From JAMHWF01 sp048500255 (lineage in GTDB: Bacteria > Pseudomonadota > Gammaproteobacteria > Burkholderiales > Burkholderiaceae_C), in assembly GCA_048500255.1 (NCBI GenBank), contig JASNYH010000003.1, forward strand, positions 1-64,000: a DNA stretch of 64,000 bases. The letters are read 5' to 3'. The position numbers and the translations under genes are program-made. Below the pieces are notes generated by a model, which was not told the DNA's origin, searched no databases, and saw only the letters and a list, made by a program, of their open reading frames with translations. Shown here one piece after another: positions 22,296-31,165 of this stretch (positions within the stretch are counted from its first letter, which is position 1; the number at the start of each line of letters is the position of its first letter).

Positions 22296-23673
22296 GGCGC
22301 AGCGCATCGACGATCACCAGCCGTGCCGCACGATCGGCAGGCCACCACGCGGAGGCCATCGTCACCGCCAGCAGGCCGGCGACGCTGCCGGCCATCAGCG
22401 GCAGGTCTTGACCGACGCGCACGAGGATGAGATAGGCATAGGAGTAACCCGGCGGCGTCCACGTCCAACCGCTGTGGTTGATCGCCGCTGCCAGCAGCAG
22501 CGCGCAGGCGACGCCGAGCGTCGAACCGATCGCCCCGAGCAGCGCCGCCTCGCACAGGAACAGCCGCCGGATGCCGCCGCGGCGCAGCCCCAGCGCGCGC
22601 AGCGTGCCGATCTCGACGGTGCGCTCCATGACGGCCGTGCCCATCGTGTTGCCGATCGTGAACAGGACGATCACGCCGATCAGGAGCGCGATGAAGCCGA
22701 AGATCGACGCCATGAACTCGTCGGTCTGGCCGTAGATCGGGTTCAGCGTCTCGTAGTCGAGCACTTCGAGCTGCTCGCCGCCGGGCTCGCCGGCGAGCAG
22801 CGGTTCGAGCCGCGCGCGCGCGGCCGGGATCTGCGCCGTGTGGCGCAGCTGCACGACGATGGCCGTCACCTCGGGTGGCGCGCTGCCGTAGACGAGCTGC
22901 TGCGCCTGCTGGAGGTGCATCGCCAAGTAGACGTCGTCCAGCGCCTTGATGCCCAGGTTGCTGGCCTTGACGACGCGCAGTGCGGCCACGTTCGGGGCGC
23001 CGCGCGCGCCCGCCGCCAGCAGCTCGATGCGCCGCCCGGCGTCTGCGGAGCGGCGCCGCGGCTCGAGCGCCGACAGCGCCATCACGTCGGCCGGCGCTTC
23101 GTCTCCGCCGGCGATCGTCTGCGCGGCGGCATCGCAGTCGGGCGCATCGACCAGAGTGCACAGGCGCAGCTTGCGCGCCACGCCGGTGCCGACGACGACG
23201 GCGTCGCTGCCGGTGCCGGCCAGCGCCAGCGGCTGCGCGTAGCTGACGACGCCGTACTCGTTCCAGCGCAGCAGCCGCTCGTGATCGTCGACGACCAGGC
23301 CGGTGGCGATGACGGAACGCGACACGCCGGCCGCGAAGTTGCCGGCCACGCCGCCGAGCTGCAGCCGCGGCGTGACGACGGTCAGCATCGATGCGAGCCG
23401 GTCGTCTCTCTTCATGGCGTCGATGAGGCGCACATATCCGCCGATGCCCCAGGCGGTCGGGTTGTCGGTGCCGTCGACGAAGTAGCCTCGGCGCTGGATC
23501 TGCAGGTGGCCGGTCTGCTGCACGAATCCGGTGCGCATGCCGTAGAGGATGTTCGAGCGGTAGCCGCCGAACAGCAGGATCGCGACCAGGCCGACGACCA
23601 TCGCGAGCAGCGTCGCGAGCGAGCGGCGGCGGTTGCGCAGCAGGTTGCGCAGCGCGAGGGCCCAAACGTTCAT
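22288..23673 (-). CDS. FtsX/LolE-type ABC transporter permease
   Basis: A 461-residue permease of the MacB/LolCE superfamily. The N-terminal LRNLLRNRRRSLATLLAMVVG holds the first membrane helix; a periplasmic domain of about 270 residues follows; three C-terminal helices begin near IFGFIALLIGVIVLF, with the coupling segment MERTVEIGTLRALGLRR between the first two. The periplasmic domain contains two Cys close together (LCTLVDAPDC), which could form a disulfide. ATG 23673 overlaps the ATPase stop by four bases. Confidence 0.9.
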   Translation of the reverse strand: MNVWALALRNLLRNRRRSLATLLAMVVGLVAILLFGGYRSNILYGMRTGFVQQTGHLQIQRRGYFVDGTDNPTAWGIGGYVRLIDAMKRDDRLASMLTVVTPRLQLGGVAGNFAAGVSRSVIATGLVVDDHERLLRWNEYGVVSYAQPLALAGTGSDAVVVGTGVARKLRLCTLVDAPDCDAAAQTIAGGDEAPADVMALSALEPRRRSADAGRRIELLAAGARGAPNVAALRVVKASNLGIKALDDVYLAMHLQQAQQLVYGSAPPEVTAIVVQLRHTAQIPAARARLEPLLAGEPGGEQLEVLDYETLNPIYGQTDEFMASIFGFIALLIGVIVLFTIGNTMGTAVMERTVEIGTLRALGLRRGGIRRLFLCEAALLGAIGSTLGVACALLLAAAINHSGWTWTPPGYSYAYLILVRVGQDLPLMAGSVAGLLAVTMASAWWPADRAARLVIVDALRHA

Positions 23674-24380
23674 GCGTGAGCCTCCGCGAGCGCCGCCGTG
23701 CGCCGCTCGATGTCGACGATGCGGCCGTCGCGCAGATGGATCACGTCGTCGGCCTCGGCGCAGATCTGCGGGTCGTGCGACGAGAACACGAAGCACGACC
23801 CGCGCTCGCGCTGCAGGCGGCGCATCAGCGCGACGATGGCCGCGCCGGTCTTGCTGTCGAGGTTGGCCGTCGGCTCGTCGGCCAGCACGAGCTGCGGCTC
23901 GGGCGCGAGCGCACGCGCGATCGCGACACGCTGGCGCTGCCCGCCCGAGAGCTGACCGGGGCGGTTGTCGCGCCGGTCGGCGAGCTCGACGGCCTCGAGC
24001 AGCGCCTGCACGCGCCGGCGCCGCTCGGCGGCCGGCACGCGCGCGAGCACCAGCGGGTACTCGATGTTCTCCGCGGCCGTGAGCACGGGCAGCAGGTTGA
24101 AGTGCTGGAACACGAATCCGATGTGTCGCGCGCGGAAGTCGGACAGCGCGTCGTCGCTCATCGCGAGCACGCGCTCGCCCGCGACGACGATGTCGCCGCC
24201 GTCGGGGCGGTCGATGCAGCCGATCAGGTTGAGCAGCGTCGTCTTGCCGCTGCCCGACGGACCGCTGAGCACGGTGAAGCTCGCGGGGCGCACGTCCAGG
24301 CTCACGTCGCTCAAGGCCGGCACCGGCACCGCGCCGAGGTGATAGGCTTTCGACACGTTTCGCACGCTGACGGGATGCAT
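23670..24380 (-). CDS. ABC transporter ATP-binding protein, LolD/MacB type
   Basis: A 236-residue ATPase. Walker A GPSGSGKTT, Q-loop FVFQHFNLLP, signature LSGGQRQRVAIARAL, Walker B LVLADEPTANLDS and the switch His in FSSHD are all intact. The sequence is of the LolD/MacB/FtsE group. It is the first gene of the minus-strand operon, divergent from an AraC regulator 87 bases away, so the intervening stretch probably holds both promoters. It energises the permease that overlaps its stop. Confidence 0.93.
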   Translation of the reverse strand: MHPVSVRNVSKAYHLGAVPVPALSDVSLDVRPASFTVLSGPSGSGKTTLLNLIGCIDRPDGGDIVVAGERVLAMSDDALSDFRARHIGFVFQHFNLLPVLTAAENIEYPLVLARVPAAERRRRVQALLEAVELADRRDNRPGQLSGGQRQRVAIARALAPEPQLVLADEPTANLDSKTGAAIVALMRRLQRERGSCFVFSSHDPQICAEADDVIHLRDGRIVDIERRTAALAEAHA

Positions 24381-24467
24381 CGCGACTCCAGCGCCCGCCG
24401 GCGGCCGCGGCGGCCACCTCGATCGAGCCGGCCGCATCCTACGAGCATCGTGCACCGCGGGTCTTGA

Positions 24468-25448
24468 ATGAATCCGACATCGCCCGGCGCCGGCCGCGCC
24501 GACCGGCCGCAGTTCCTGAAGGTCGCGCCGCGCTCCGCGCCGGCCGAGAGCAGTCTCAGCGAGGCGCGCAGCGAGCTGTGGGTGCCGCGCACCGCGCTGG
24601 CGCCGTGCGTGCGCGCCGTGTTCAGCCGCGACACGCGCGGCGTCGCGCTCGACGACACGCAGCGCTACAGCCATTTCCCTGCCACGCCGGCATGCTCGAT
24701 CGTCTGGTACCTGAGCGGCCGCTGCGAGCTGCTCGCCGCGGGGCACCGTGCGCATGCCGCGAGCCCACGCGCGCCGGTCGCGCGCGTGGCTTTCGTCGGG
24801 CCATTCACGCGGCCCTGCATCGTCTGGAACCCGGGGCCGATGCACGCGTTCGTCGTGATGCTGATGCCCGATGCGCTCGCGCTGCTGACCGGGCTCGATC
24901 CGTCGGCCTGGATCGACCGCGTGCTGCCCGTCGACGACGTGCTCGACGAGCCGTGGCGCGCGCTCGCCCGAGATGTCGACGAGGCCGGCGACGACGAGCG
25001 CCGCGTGCAGCTCGTCGAATCGTTCCTGCTGCCGCGCTGGCGCCGGGCGCGGCCCGTCGTGCCGGGGGCCGGCCGGCTGATCGCCGACTGGTCGCGCGAC
25101 ATCGCGCTGCGCGCGACCACGTCGGGCCTCGGCCGCAGCGCGCGCCAGGCCGAGCGCCGCATCAAGCAATGGACCGGGCAGACGCTGCGCGCGCTGCGCG
25201 GCATGGGGCGCTCGGAGCAGGCCTTCTTCGAGACGGTGGCTGCGCACGACGCGGATGGCGGCGTCGACTGGAGCGAGGTCGCCCACGCCGCGGGCTACGC
25301 GGACCAGGCGCACATGTGCCGGCAGACGCGGCGCGTCACCGGCTTCGCGCCCGAAGAGCTGCGCCGGCGCATCGCCTCCGACGAGAGCTTCTGGGTCTAT
25401 CGCCTCTGGGCCGACAGCCACGGCCTGCCCGACGACGCCGCGGCGTGA
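24468..25448 (+). CDS. AraC family transcriptional regulator
   Basis: A 326-residue regulator with an N-terminal sensing region (about 1-190, including a cupin-like FPATPACSIVWYLSGRCEL) and a C-terminal AraC domain (about 215-310) with WSEVAHAAGYADQAHMCRQT and VTGFAPEELRRR. The first DNA-binding helix pair is less typical than the second. It is divergent from the LolD-like operon and convergent with yihY. Local control of the adjacent ABC/LolA/barrel operon is a reasonable inference. Confidence 0.85.
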   Translation: MNPTSPGAGRADRPQFLKVAPRSAPAESSLSEARSELWVPRTALAPCVRAVFSRDTRGVALDDTQRYSHFPATPACSIVWYLSGRCELLAAGHRAHAASPRAPVARVAFVGPFTRPCIVWNPGPMHAFVVMLMPDALALLTGLDPSAWIDRVLPVDDVLDEPWRALARDVDEAGDDERRVQLVESFLLPRWRRARPVVPGAGRLIADWSRDIALRATTSGLGRSARQAERRIKQWTGQTLRALRGMGRSEQAFFETVAAHDADGGVDWSEVAHAAGYADQAHMCRQTRRVTGFAPEELRRRIASDESFWVYRLWADSHGLPDDAAA

Positions 25449-25483
25449 CGCGGCGCCACGCTGCGCGGCCGACGCGCCGCGCG

Positions 25484-26386
25484 TCAAGGCGGCGTGGGCG
25501 CGGAGCGATCGGCGGTGCCGCCGTCCTGCGCCGCGGCGCCGCCGCTCAGCGAGCCGTGCGCCTGCGCATAGGCGTGCGTGAACTCGGCGCCGAGCAGGAA
25601 CACCTGCGCCGACCAGTAGATCCACACCAGCACCGCGACGAGCGAGCCCGCCGCGCCGAAGCCCGACGCGACGCCGCTGCGCCCGATGTACAGGCCGATC
25701 AGCGACTTGCCGACGGCGAACAGCAGCGACGTGGCGGCGGCGCCGATCCAGACGTCGCGCCACTGCACCTTCACGCGCGGCATCAGCTTGAAGATGAGCG
25801 CGAACACGGCCGTCATCAGCGCGAACCCTGCCACGGCGTTGACGGCTTCGAGCAGCCACAGCCAGCCGCCGAACCACGCGCTCCACCAGCGGCCGGCGGC
25901 GGCCAGCGCCGCGCTCGTCACCAGCGAGACGATCAGCAGGAAGCCCAGCCCGAGGATCAGGCCGAACGACAGCAGCCGCGTGCGCAGCAGCTTCCACAGG
26001 CCGCCGCGCTCGGGCGGCGGCGCGCGCCAGATGTGATCGAGCGCGGCCTGCAGTTCGCCGAGCACCGTCGTCGCGCCGAGCAGCAGCACGGCGAAGCCGA
26101 TCAGCGCCGAGACGATGCCCTCGGCCGGCTTGCTCACGCTCTGCAGCAGCCCTTGCACCGCGCTCGCGCCCTGCTCTCCCATCAGCTCGCGCAACTGCCC
26201 GATGATCTCGCCGCGCGCCGCGTCCTCGCCGAATACCAGCCCTGCGATCGAGACCAGGATCAGCAGCAGCGGCGCGATCGAGAACAGCGTGTAGTAGGCG
26301 AGCGCCGCGCCGAGGCGCGGAGCGCTGTCGGCGATCCAGCCGGCCGCTGCGGCGCGCATCAGGCGGCCGATCTCGCGCAGCGTCAC
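25484..26386 (-). CDS. YihY/virulence factor BrkB family membrane protein
   Basis: A 300-residue inner-membrane protein with six predicted helices. The N-terminal APRLGAALAYYTLFSIAPLL is the family hallmark. Near the middle ATTVLGELQAALDHIWRAPP matches the conserved loop. The C-terminal 30 residues are Gly/Ala/Pro-rich and probably disordered. Once called ribonuclease BN, the family is now regarded as membrane proteins of unclear transport role. It lies 19 bases downstream of pldA on the same strand. Confidence 0.92.
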   Translation of the reverse strand: MTLREIGRLMRAAAAGWIADSAPRLGAALAYYTLFSIAPLLLILVSIAGLVFGEDAARGEIIGQLRELMGEQGASAVQGLLQSVSKPAEGIVSALIGFAVLLLGATTVLGELQAALDHIWRAPPPERGGLWKLLRTRLLSFGLILGLGFLLIVSLVTSAALAAAGRWWSAWFGGWLWLLEAVNAVAGFALMTAVFALIFKLMPRVKVQWRDVWIGAAATSLLFAVGKSLIGLYIGRSGVASGFGAAGSLVAVLVWIYWSAQVFLLGAEFTHAYAQAHGSLSGGAAAQDGGTADRSAPTPP

Positions 26387-26405
26387 GGTCCGACCCTTTC
26401 GGCTT

Positions 26406-27506
26406 TCAGAACTGCAGGAACGTCAGCCCGAAGCCGACGCTCGACTGGCGGAAGTTGTAGTCCGTCAGCGTCTCGCCGTAACCGGTGAAGGCCTGCACGT
26501 ACCAGCGCAGGCCGTTGGGCTGGTCGTCGTAGACGGGCCAGCTCCACTCGAGCTGCAGCGAGCCGCGGTCGAGCCGGCGCAGCGTGCTGCGGTACTGCAG
26601 CGACGCCGTCGCCAGCCCGGGCGTCCAGTTCAGCTGCAGCTCGGCGCGCCCGCGGTAGCTGGTGAGGTCGGGGTTGTTGTCGTCGGCGAGGTCCTCGGGC
26701 AGGCGGCGCAGCACGCGCGCGAGCAGCGCGACATCGCCGCGCTCGATGCCGGCGCCGAGCCAGACGCGGTTCCAGCTGCGCGACAGCGGATCCGACTGGC
26801 CGTTGGACTGGTGCGTCAGCCCGAGGCTCGCGTAGCGCCAGTGCCAGCCCCCCGGCAGCGCGCGCAGCCCGGCCGGCACCGGCACGACGTAGATCGCCTC
26901 GGGCTCGTAGTCCGTGTTGCGGAACGGCGAGGATGCCGCCGGATTCCACACCTGCCACAGCGACTGCTGCGTGAACGCGAACCACAGGTCGGCGTTCGGC
27001 AGCACGAGGCTCTGGACGACCTTGGTGCGCAACGAGAGCTGGATCTTGGCCTCGTAGCGCCGGTAGTCGCCCAGCGGCACGGCGGCCTGCGTCGGCGACT
27101 GCGGCGCGGTGTTGATGCGCGACGTGAGGTGCACCGGCAGGATGTAGTTTCCGCGATAGCCGACGAAATTGAACACGCCGCGCTTGTCGCCGCGCTCGAG
27201 CTCCCAGTAGCGCGACAGCAGGCTGCCCGAGCCGGCGGGCGGCGGAGGCGCCGTGTCGGCCGGGGCCAGCGCGCTCGTTGCCGGCACGATGCCGGGCGGC
27301 ACGGCGGGCGGCGGCGGAGGCGCCCGGCCGGCGAGGCGGTCGTAGCAGGCCAGGCGGTCGTGCGACGCGGCGATCAGCGCGCAGCGCGCCAGCTCGTCGG
27401 TGGGCGCCGGCGGGCCGACGGTCTGCGCGCGTGCCGCGGCGCACGCCAGGGCGGCGCCGGCGGCGGCAGCAGCAGCAGCAGCGAAGAGCGTCGGGCGGGG
27501 CGTCAT
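26406..27506 (-). CDS. pldA: Outer-membrane phospholipase A
   Basis: A 366-residue outer-membrane enzyme that hydrolyses phospholipids misplaced in the outer leaflet. After an Ala-rich signal peptide (to about residue 27) and a Pro-rich linker, the barrel starts near residue 97. The catalytic triad is His232, Ser234 and Asn246 (THQSNGQSDP, then SRSWNR), with the same 2- and 12-residue spacings as the E. coli enzyme. It ends in TFLQF, a BAM signal. The N-terminal linker contains CALIAASHDRLACYDRLAG, a Cys pair that is not part of the barrel. Confidence 0.93.
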   Translation of the reverse strand: MTPRPTLFAAAAAAAAGAALACAAARAQTVGPPAPTDELARCALIAASHDRLACYDRLAGRAPPPPPAVPPGIVPATSALAPADTAPPPPAGSGSLLSRYWELERGDKRGVFNFVGYRGNYILPVHLTSRINTAPQSPTQAAVPLGDYRRYEAKIQLSLRTKVVQSLVLPNADLWFAFTQQSLWQVWNPAASSPFRNTDYEPEAIYVVPVPAGLRALPGGWHWRYASLGLTHQSNGQSDPLSRSWNRVWLGAGIERGDVALLARVLRRLPEDLADDNNPDLTSYRGRAELQLNWTPGLATASLQYRSTLRRLDRGSLQLEWSWPVYDDQPNGLRWYVQAFTGYGETLTDYNFRQSSVGFGLTFLQF

Positions 27507-27604
27507 GCGGCGGCGAGTCGACGGCGGCGGAATGTCGCGCCATCGTAGCCGCGCCGCCTCACGACGGCAGCATCACGCCCGACCCGGTGCCCGCGACGAC
27601 GGGC

Positions 27605-28363
27605 TCACAAAGCCGCAGGCGTCGCCATCAGCTTGCGCACGAAAGCGCGCGCCAGCGCGTCGGCCGCGGCGGCGTCGCGCAGGTCCGATTGCACCGGCGT
27701 GCGCACGCTGGCGACGATCTCGCCGGACAGGCTCTTGAACCCGCCGATCATCGAGACCTCGGGCCCGGTCGCAGCCAGCTCGATCTCCAGCAGGTAGCCG
27801 GCCGCGCCCTTGAGCCCGTCGTATTCGGTGTCGCCGCCCTTGCCCTTGGCGGCGAGCGCACGCTCGACCACCGACGGGTCGACCAGCTTGACGCGCACGC
27901 GCTGCAGCTCCTGCAGCAGCGAGTGCTCGACGAGGCGCACCACCGGATCGCGTTGCTGCAGCGAGGCGCGCGGCGCCTTGCGCTCGAGCGCGATCGAGAG
28001 ATTCCCGGTCTCGCTCTTGCCGCCGGCGTGCTTCTCGCTGGCGATCATCAGGCGCGCACTGCCGTCCCAGCCGGCCGGCAGCCGCTCGAGCCGGCGGTCG
28101 AAGAACAGCGCCACCGCGGGGCGACCCTGCTTGGCATACCAGTCCTGCAGCGTCGAGCCGGCCGGCGCGGCGGCATGCAGCGAGCCGGTCTCGCCCACGT
28201 CGCCGGCATACGGCGCGACGGGCTGGTGCGGCGCCACGATGCCGGGTTCGACCGGCCTGGGCAGCATGCGTTCGAGCTCGAACGGCTGCGCGTGCGCGTG
28301 AGCGCCGGCGAGCGACAGTGCCGCGCCGACGGCGGCGGCCGCGGCGAGTAGGGAGCCGCGCAT
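27605..28363 (-). CDS. Exported protein of unknown function in the LpoB-like cluster
   Basis: A 252-residue protein with a signal peptide ending AHAQ at about residue 26. I do not recognise the family with confidence. A mixed alpha/beta domain from about residue 75 (VALFFDRRLERLP) to the end, with VRLVEHSLLQELQRVRVKLVD and GYLLEIEL, has the look of CsgG/LpoB-like secretion or activator domains. Its ATG shares one base with the stop of the YcfL-like gene, so it is the last member of a five-gene operon. Confidence 0.7.
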   Translation of the reverse strand: MRGSLLAAAAAVGAALSLAGAHAHAQPFELERMLPRPVEPGIVAPHQPVAPYAGDVGETGSLHAAAPAGSTLQDWYAKQGRPAVALFFDRRLERLPAGWDGSARLMIASEKHAGGKSETGNLSIALERKAPRASLQQRDPVVRLVEHSLLQELQRVRVKLVDPSVVERALAAKGKGGDTEYDGLKGAAGYLLEIELAATGPEVSMIGGFKSLSGEIVASVRTPVQSDLRDAAAADALARAFVRKLMATPAAL

Positions 28364-28809
28364 CAGCGGGCCTCCCGGATCTCGACGAGATAGTGGGCCA
28401 CCTGCGCGGTCAGCGTCGAGCTGCCCTCGTAGACGCCCACGCCGTTGGCGTCGAGCACGACGCGCTGCCAGGCGCTGGTCTTGTCGACGGGCGCATAGCC
28501 GTTGTCGTAGAAGCTGACGCGCGCCTCGATCACCTGTGTGAAGTCGGTGCGGTTGCGCAACTGCGCGATCACCTTCAGCGTGCCGGTCGGCGTGCGCCGC
28601 GACCCCTGGCTCTCGACGGCGATCTTGCCGGCCTTCACGCCCTGCAGGCTGCGGTCGAGGACCACGACCTGGTCGTACTGGATGCGCGCATCGGGCGCGA
28701 GCTTGTCGTCGACACGCTGCGCGAGCCGGGCGCCTTCGGTGAAGGGCTGTGCACAGCCGACGAGCAGCGCGGCCCCTGCGAGCGCGACGGAAAGGGAAAG
28801 TCTTTTCAT
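28363..28809 (-). CDS. YcfL-like lipoprotein (DUF1425 type)
   Basis: A 148-residue lipoprotein: lipobox LLVGC with the modified Cys at residue 19. The domain that follows contains VKAGKIAVESQGSRRTPTG and LKVIAQLRNRTDFTQVIEAR, matching the YcfL pattern of an immunoglobulin-like fold. In E. coli, ycfL lies next to lpoB, activator of penicillin-binding protein 1B; here too an LpoB-like gene is in the same operon. GAGG lies upstream of ATG 28809. Confidence 0.8.
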   Translation of the reverse strand: MKRLSLSVALAGAALLVGCAQPFTEGARLAQRVDDKLAPDARIQYDQVVVLDRSLQGVKAGKIAVESQGSRRTPTGTLKVIAQLRNRTDFTQVIEARVSFYDNGYAPVDKTSAWQRVVLDANGVGVYEGSSTLTAQVAHYLVEIREAR

Positions 28810-28829
28810 GGAGGCGTCCTCGGTTCGAT

Positions 28830-29999
28830 TCATCGGCGGGTCTTGATCCACACCAGGCGGCGGCCCTTCGGGTCGGTCCATTCCTGCCGCGCCAGCTCGT
28901 CGCTGGCCACCGGCCGGCCGGCCTCGTCGAGCAGCCGCACGTCGCCGAGCGGCGCGGCGCCGGCGCCGAGCGTGGCCACGTGCAGGCTCTCCGGCAGGTT
29001 GGCCCAGTAGCGCACGTCGGCGCGCGGCTTCACGTTGGCGGAGACCAATGCGACGATCGCGCCGGCCGCGGCCACCCCGCCGAGCGCGCGCCCCGCGCCG
29101 CCGTCGAGCGCGGCGTTGAGCAGCGCGCCTTCGCTGGCCAGCGTCGCGGCGGCCTCGCCGACGGCACCGGTGGCCTTCTGGAAGCTGACCTTGCCGTCGA
29201 TGATGCGGTCGATCGCGCGCGTGCCGCGGTGCGTCGCCTGCACGTACAGATCTTCCATCGCGAACGGCCGCAGCGCCCCGTCGCCTTGCGCGATCTCGAT
29301 GCGCTTCTCCGGCGTGCGCCTGGCGCGCCGGTAGACGATCTCGTGGTTGCCGACGCCGTCGCCGACCTTGCGCGGCGCGCCGGCCAGCTCGGCGATCACC
29401 AGCGTGTCGGCGTCGGGCGAGGGCGGCGTCCAGTCGTGCCGGTGTTTGGACACCTCGGCGTAGGCCTCGGCGGCCTGCGCGCCGTCGCCGAGCAGCTGGC
29501 TGCACCAGCCGTCGAGGAACATGAGCGTCGCGAAGCCGGAGCGATAGCGCTGCTCCTCGGCGAACGAGCTCTGCATCAGCGCGCTGCGGAACGACGCGCG
29601 CGCGTTCTCGTAGTCGGCCTCGGTCAGGTAGACGAGACCGCGGTAGTAGAACGCCATCGCGCGTTCGTAGGGCTCGCCCTTGAAGTCCTTGGCGCCCTCC
29701 TCGTACCACAGCGAGCGCGCCTTGGCCGCGCCCTCGGCGCTGGAATACACGCTCTCGATCGCTTCGAGCGCCTCGTCGAGGTGGCGCGCCGAGGCCTCGA
29801 GCTGGGCCTCGCGCAGCGCCGCGACGCCCGCCTGGAGCTGATGGAGCGTGCGGTCCTTCGGCTCGGCGCGCGTCAGCGCGGCCTCCGATTCGGCCAGCGT
29901 GTGCGCCCGCGCGGGTGCCGCCGCAAGCGCGGCGAGCGCGCACGCGACGAGCAGCGCGGCCGCCGGGCCGTGGCGCCGCTCAGCGGTACACCACGTCAT
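28830..29999 (-). CDS. COG3014-like periplasmic protein
   Basis: A 389-residue exported protein, signal peptide ending ARAH at about residue 33. The first half is helical and repeat-like (YERAMAFYYRGLVYLTEADY and following) and resembles tetratricopeptide hairpins; a Gly/Ala hydrophobic stretch near 305-330 could contact the membrane. Similar proteins accompany YcfL- and LpoB-like genes in Vibrio and Shewanella. It overlaps the LpoB-like gene by 20 bases. The function is unknown; a scaffold in envelope assembly is an inference from neighbours. Confidence 0.75.
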   Translation of the reverse strand: MTWCTAERRHGPAAALLVACALAALAAAPARAHTLAESEAALTRAEPKDRTLHQLQAGVAALREAQLEASARHLDEALEAIESVYSSAEGAAKARSLWYEEGAKDFKGEPYERAMAFYYRGLVYLTEADYENARASFRSALMQSSFAEEQRYRSGFATLMFLDGWCSQLLGDGAQAAEAYAEVSKHRHDWTPPSPDADTLVIAELAGAPRKVGDGVGNHEIVYRRARRTPEKRIEIAQGDGALRPFAMEDLYVQATHRGTRAIDRIIDGKVSFQKATGAVGEAAATLASEGALLNAALDGGAGRALGGVAAAGAIVALVSANVKPRADVRYWANLPESLHVATLGAGAAPLGDVRLLDEAGRPVASDELARQEWTDPKGRRLVWIKTRR

Positions 30000-30633
30000 C
30001 CTGCGCTTCCTTGCGGAACTCGTACAGGCCGCTCCAGGCGATGTTGCCGTACTCGAGGTCGACCAGCTCGAAGGTGATCTGGTGGTAGCGCGACACAGTG
30101 CCGTTCTTCGTCGACGCGGCGTCCATCGAGACGATGCGCCCGCCGAGGCGGAAGTCGGCGCCGGCCTGCGCCCGCGTCGAGCGGATCGTGCCGGCGTCGG
30201 CGCCGCCCTCGCGCTTCAACTCGCGCTCCTTGGCGACCATGTCGCCGTAGTGCCGGCCGAGAAAGACCATGCGGCCGGCGGCAGAGCGGTTGAGTTCGAC
30301 GCGCAGGCGGTCGGTGATCGCGTTCTTGTTGATGCGCGAGCTGCTGTCGTTGCTGAAGTAGGCCGAGTCGACGATGATGCGCGGCGCCTTCGCGCGGCCC
30401 GCGATCTCCGGTGTCGCGAGAATGTCGCGCAACATCTGGTCGGTCATCGAGATCACGTCCTGCGACTCGACGCCGACGCCGGCCACCTTGCTGGAGGTGG
30501 TCGCCGCGTCGGCATAGACGGTCTTGCGCCCGGCGCTGTTGTCCAGCCCCGAGTTGACGGTGGCGCAGCCCGACAGTGCGAGCCCGGCTGCGACAGCGGC
30601 CAGGCGGACGGGGAAACGAATGGCGTGCAGCAT
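29980..30633 (-). CDS. LpoB-like penicillin-binding protein activator lipoprotein
   Basis: A 217-residue outer-membrane lipoprotein: lipobox ALSGC with Cys23. The body matches the LpoB fold: VGVESQDVISMTDQMLRDIL, then the strand LGGRIVSMDA, ending in a Trp-containing segment AWSGLYEFRKEAQDDVVYR that is characteristic of this group. LpoB proteins reach through the peptidoglycan to stimulate bifunctional synthases. It lies ten bases downstream of another lipoprotein gene and overlaps the COG3014-like gene. Confidence 0.82.
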   Translation of the reverse strand: MLHAIRFPVRLAAVAAGLALSGCATVNSGLDNSAGRKTVYADAATTSSKVAGVGVESQDVISMTDQMLRDILATPEIAGRAKAPRIIVDSAYFSNDSSSRINKNAITDRLRVELNRSAAGRMVFLGRHYGDMVAKERELKREGGADAGTIRSTRAQAGADFRLGGRIVSMDAASTKNGTVSRYHQITFELVDLEYGNIAWSGLYEFRKEAQDDVVYR

Positions 30634-30643
30634 GGCAATGCGC

Positions 30644-31165
30644 TCAGCGGGTCGCGCGCGACGCCGCGGCGATGGCCGGGAAGTACGCCGACTTCAGATC
30701 GGGGTAGATCTTCTGCGTCAGGTCCAGCACCTCGGCGTAGTCCTTGTGGCTGGAGTTCTTCGCGTACATGTAGACGGCGAGTTCGTTGACGCTGTTGAAC
30801 GACAGGTCGGAGTTCGCCTTGATGAATTCCTCGCCGCCGACCATCTTCAGCGCGACCTGGCGGCCCACCGACTCGCCGACGCTCTGTCCGATGAAGCCGC
30901 CGACGAACGGAATGTTCTCGGCCAGCTTGGCGCCGGCCTGCGCGCCGATGAAGCCGCCGACGCCGGCGCCGGTGCTGGCGGCGCGGCCCTTCTCCACCCA
31001 CGGCGCGACCGTGCCGTCTTCGGTGTAGGGCGACATGTACTTGCCGCTGTTGCCGATGATCGGTTCGGGGGCCTTGATCGCCATCGGCGCGGCGAGCTGC
31101 GGCGCGCTGGCGCAGGCGCCGAGGGTCACGGCAAGGGCCAGGATCGTCAGGGTCTTCTTCATCAT
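30644..31165 (-). CDS. Lipoprotein of unknown function, first gene of the LpoB-like cluster
   Basis: A 173-residue lipoprotein: lipobox TLGAC with Cys18. A glycine-rich region (about 65-105, with GVGGFIGAQAGAKLAENIPF and GGFIGQSVGES) looks like a glycine-zipper membrane-inserting segment. The C-terminal 60 residues are helical and end SRATR. I do not recognise the family beyond that. Two adjacent ATG codons (31165 and 31162) are possible starts. It leads the operon containing the LpoB-like, COG3014, YcfL-like and terminal unknown genes. Confidence 0.78.
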   Translation of the reverse strand: MMKKTLTILALAVTLGACASAPQLAAPMAIKAPEPIIGNSGKYMSPYTEDGTVAPWVEKGRAASTGAGVGGFIGAQAGAKLAENIPFVGGFIGQSVGESVGRQVALKMVGGEEFIKANSDLSFNSVNELAVYMYAKNSSHKDYAEVLDLTQKIYPDLKSAYFPAIAAASRATR

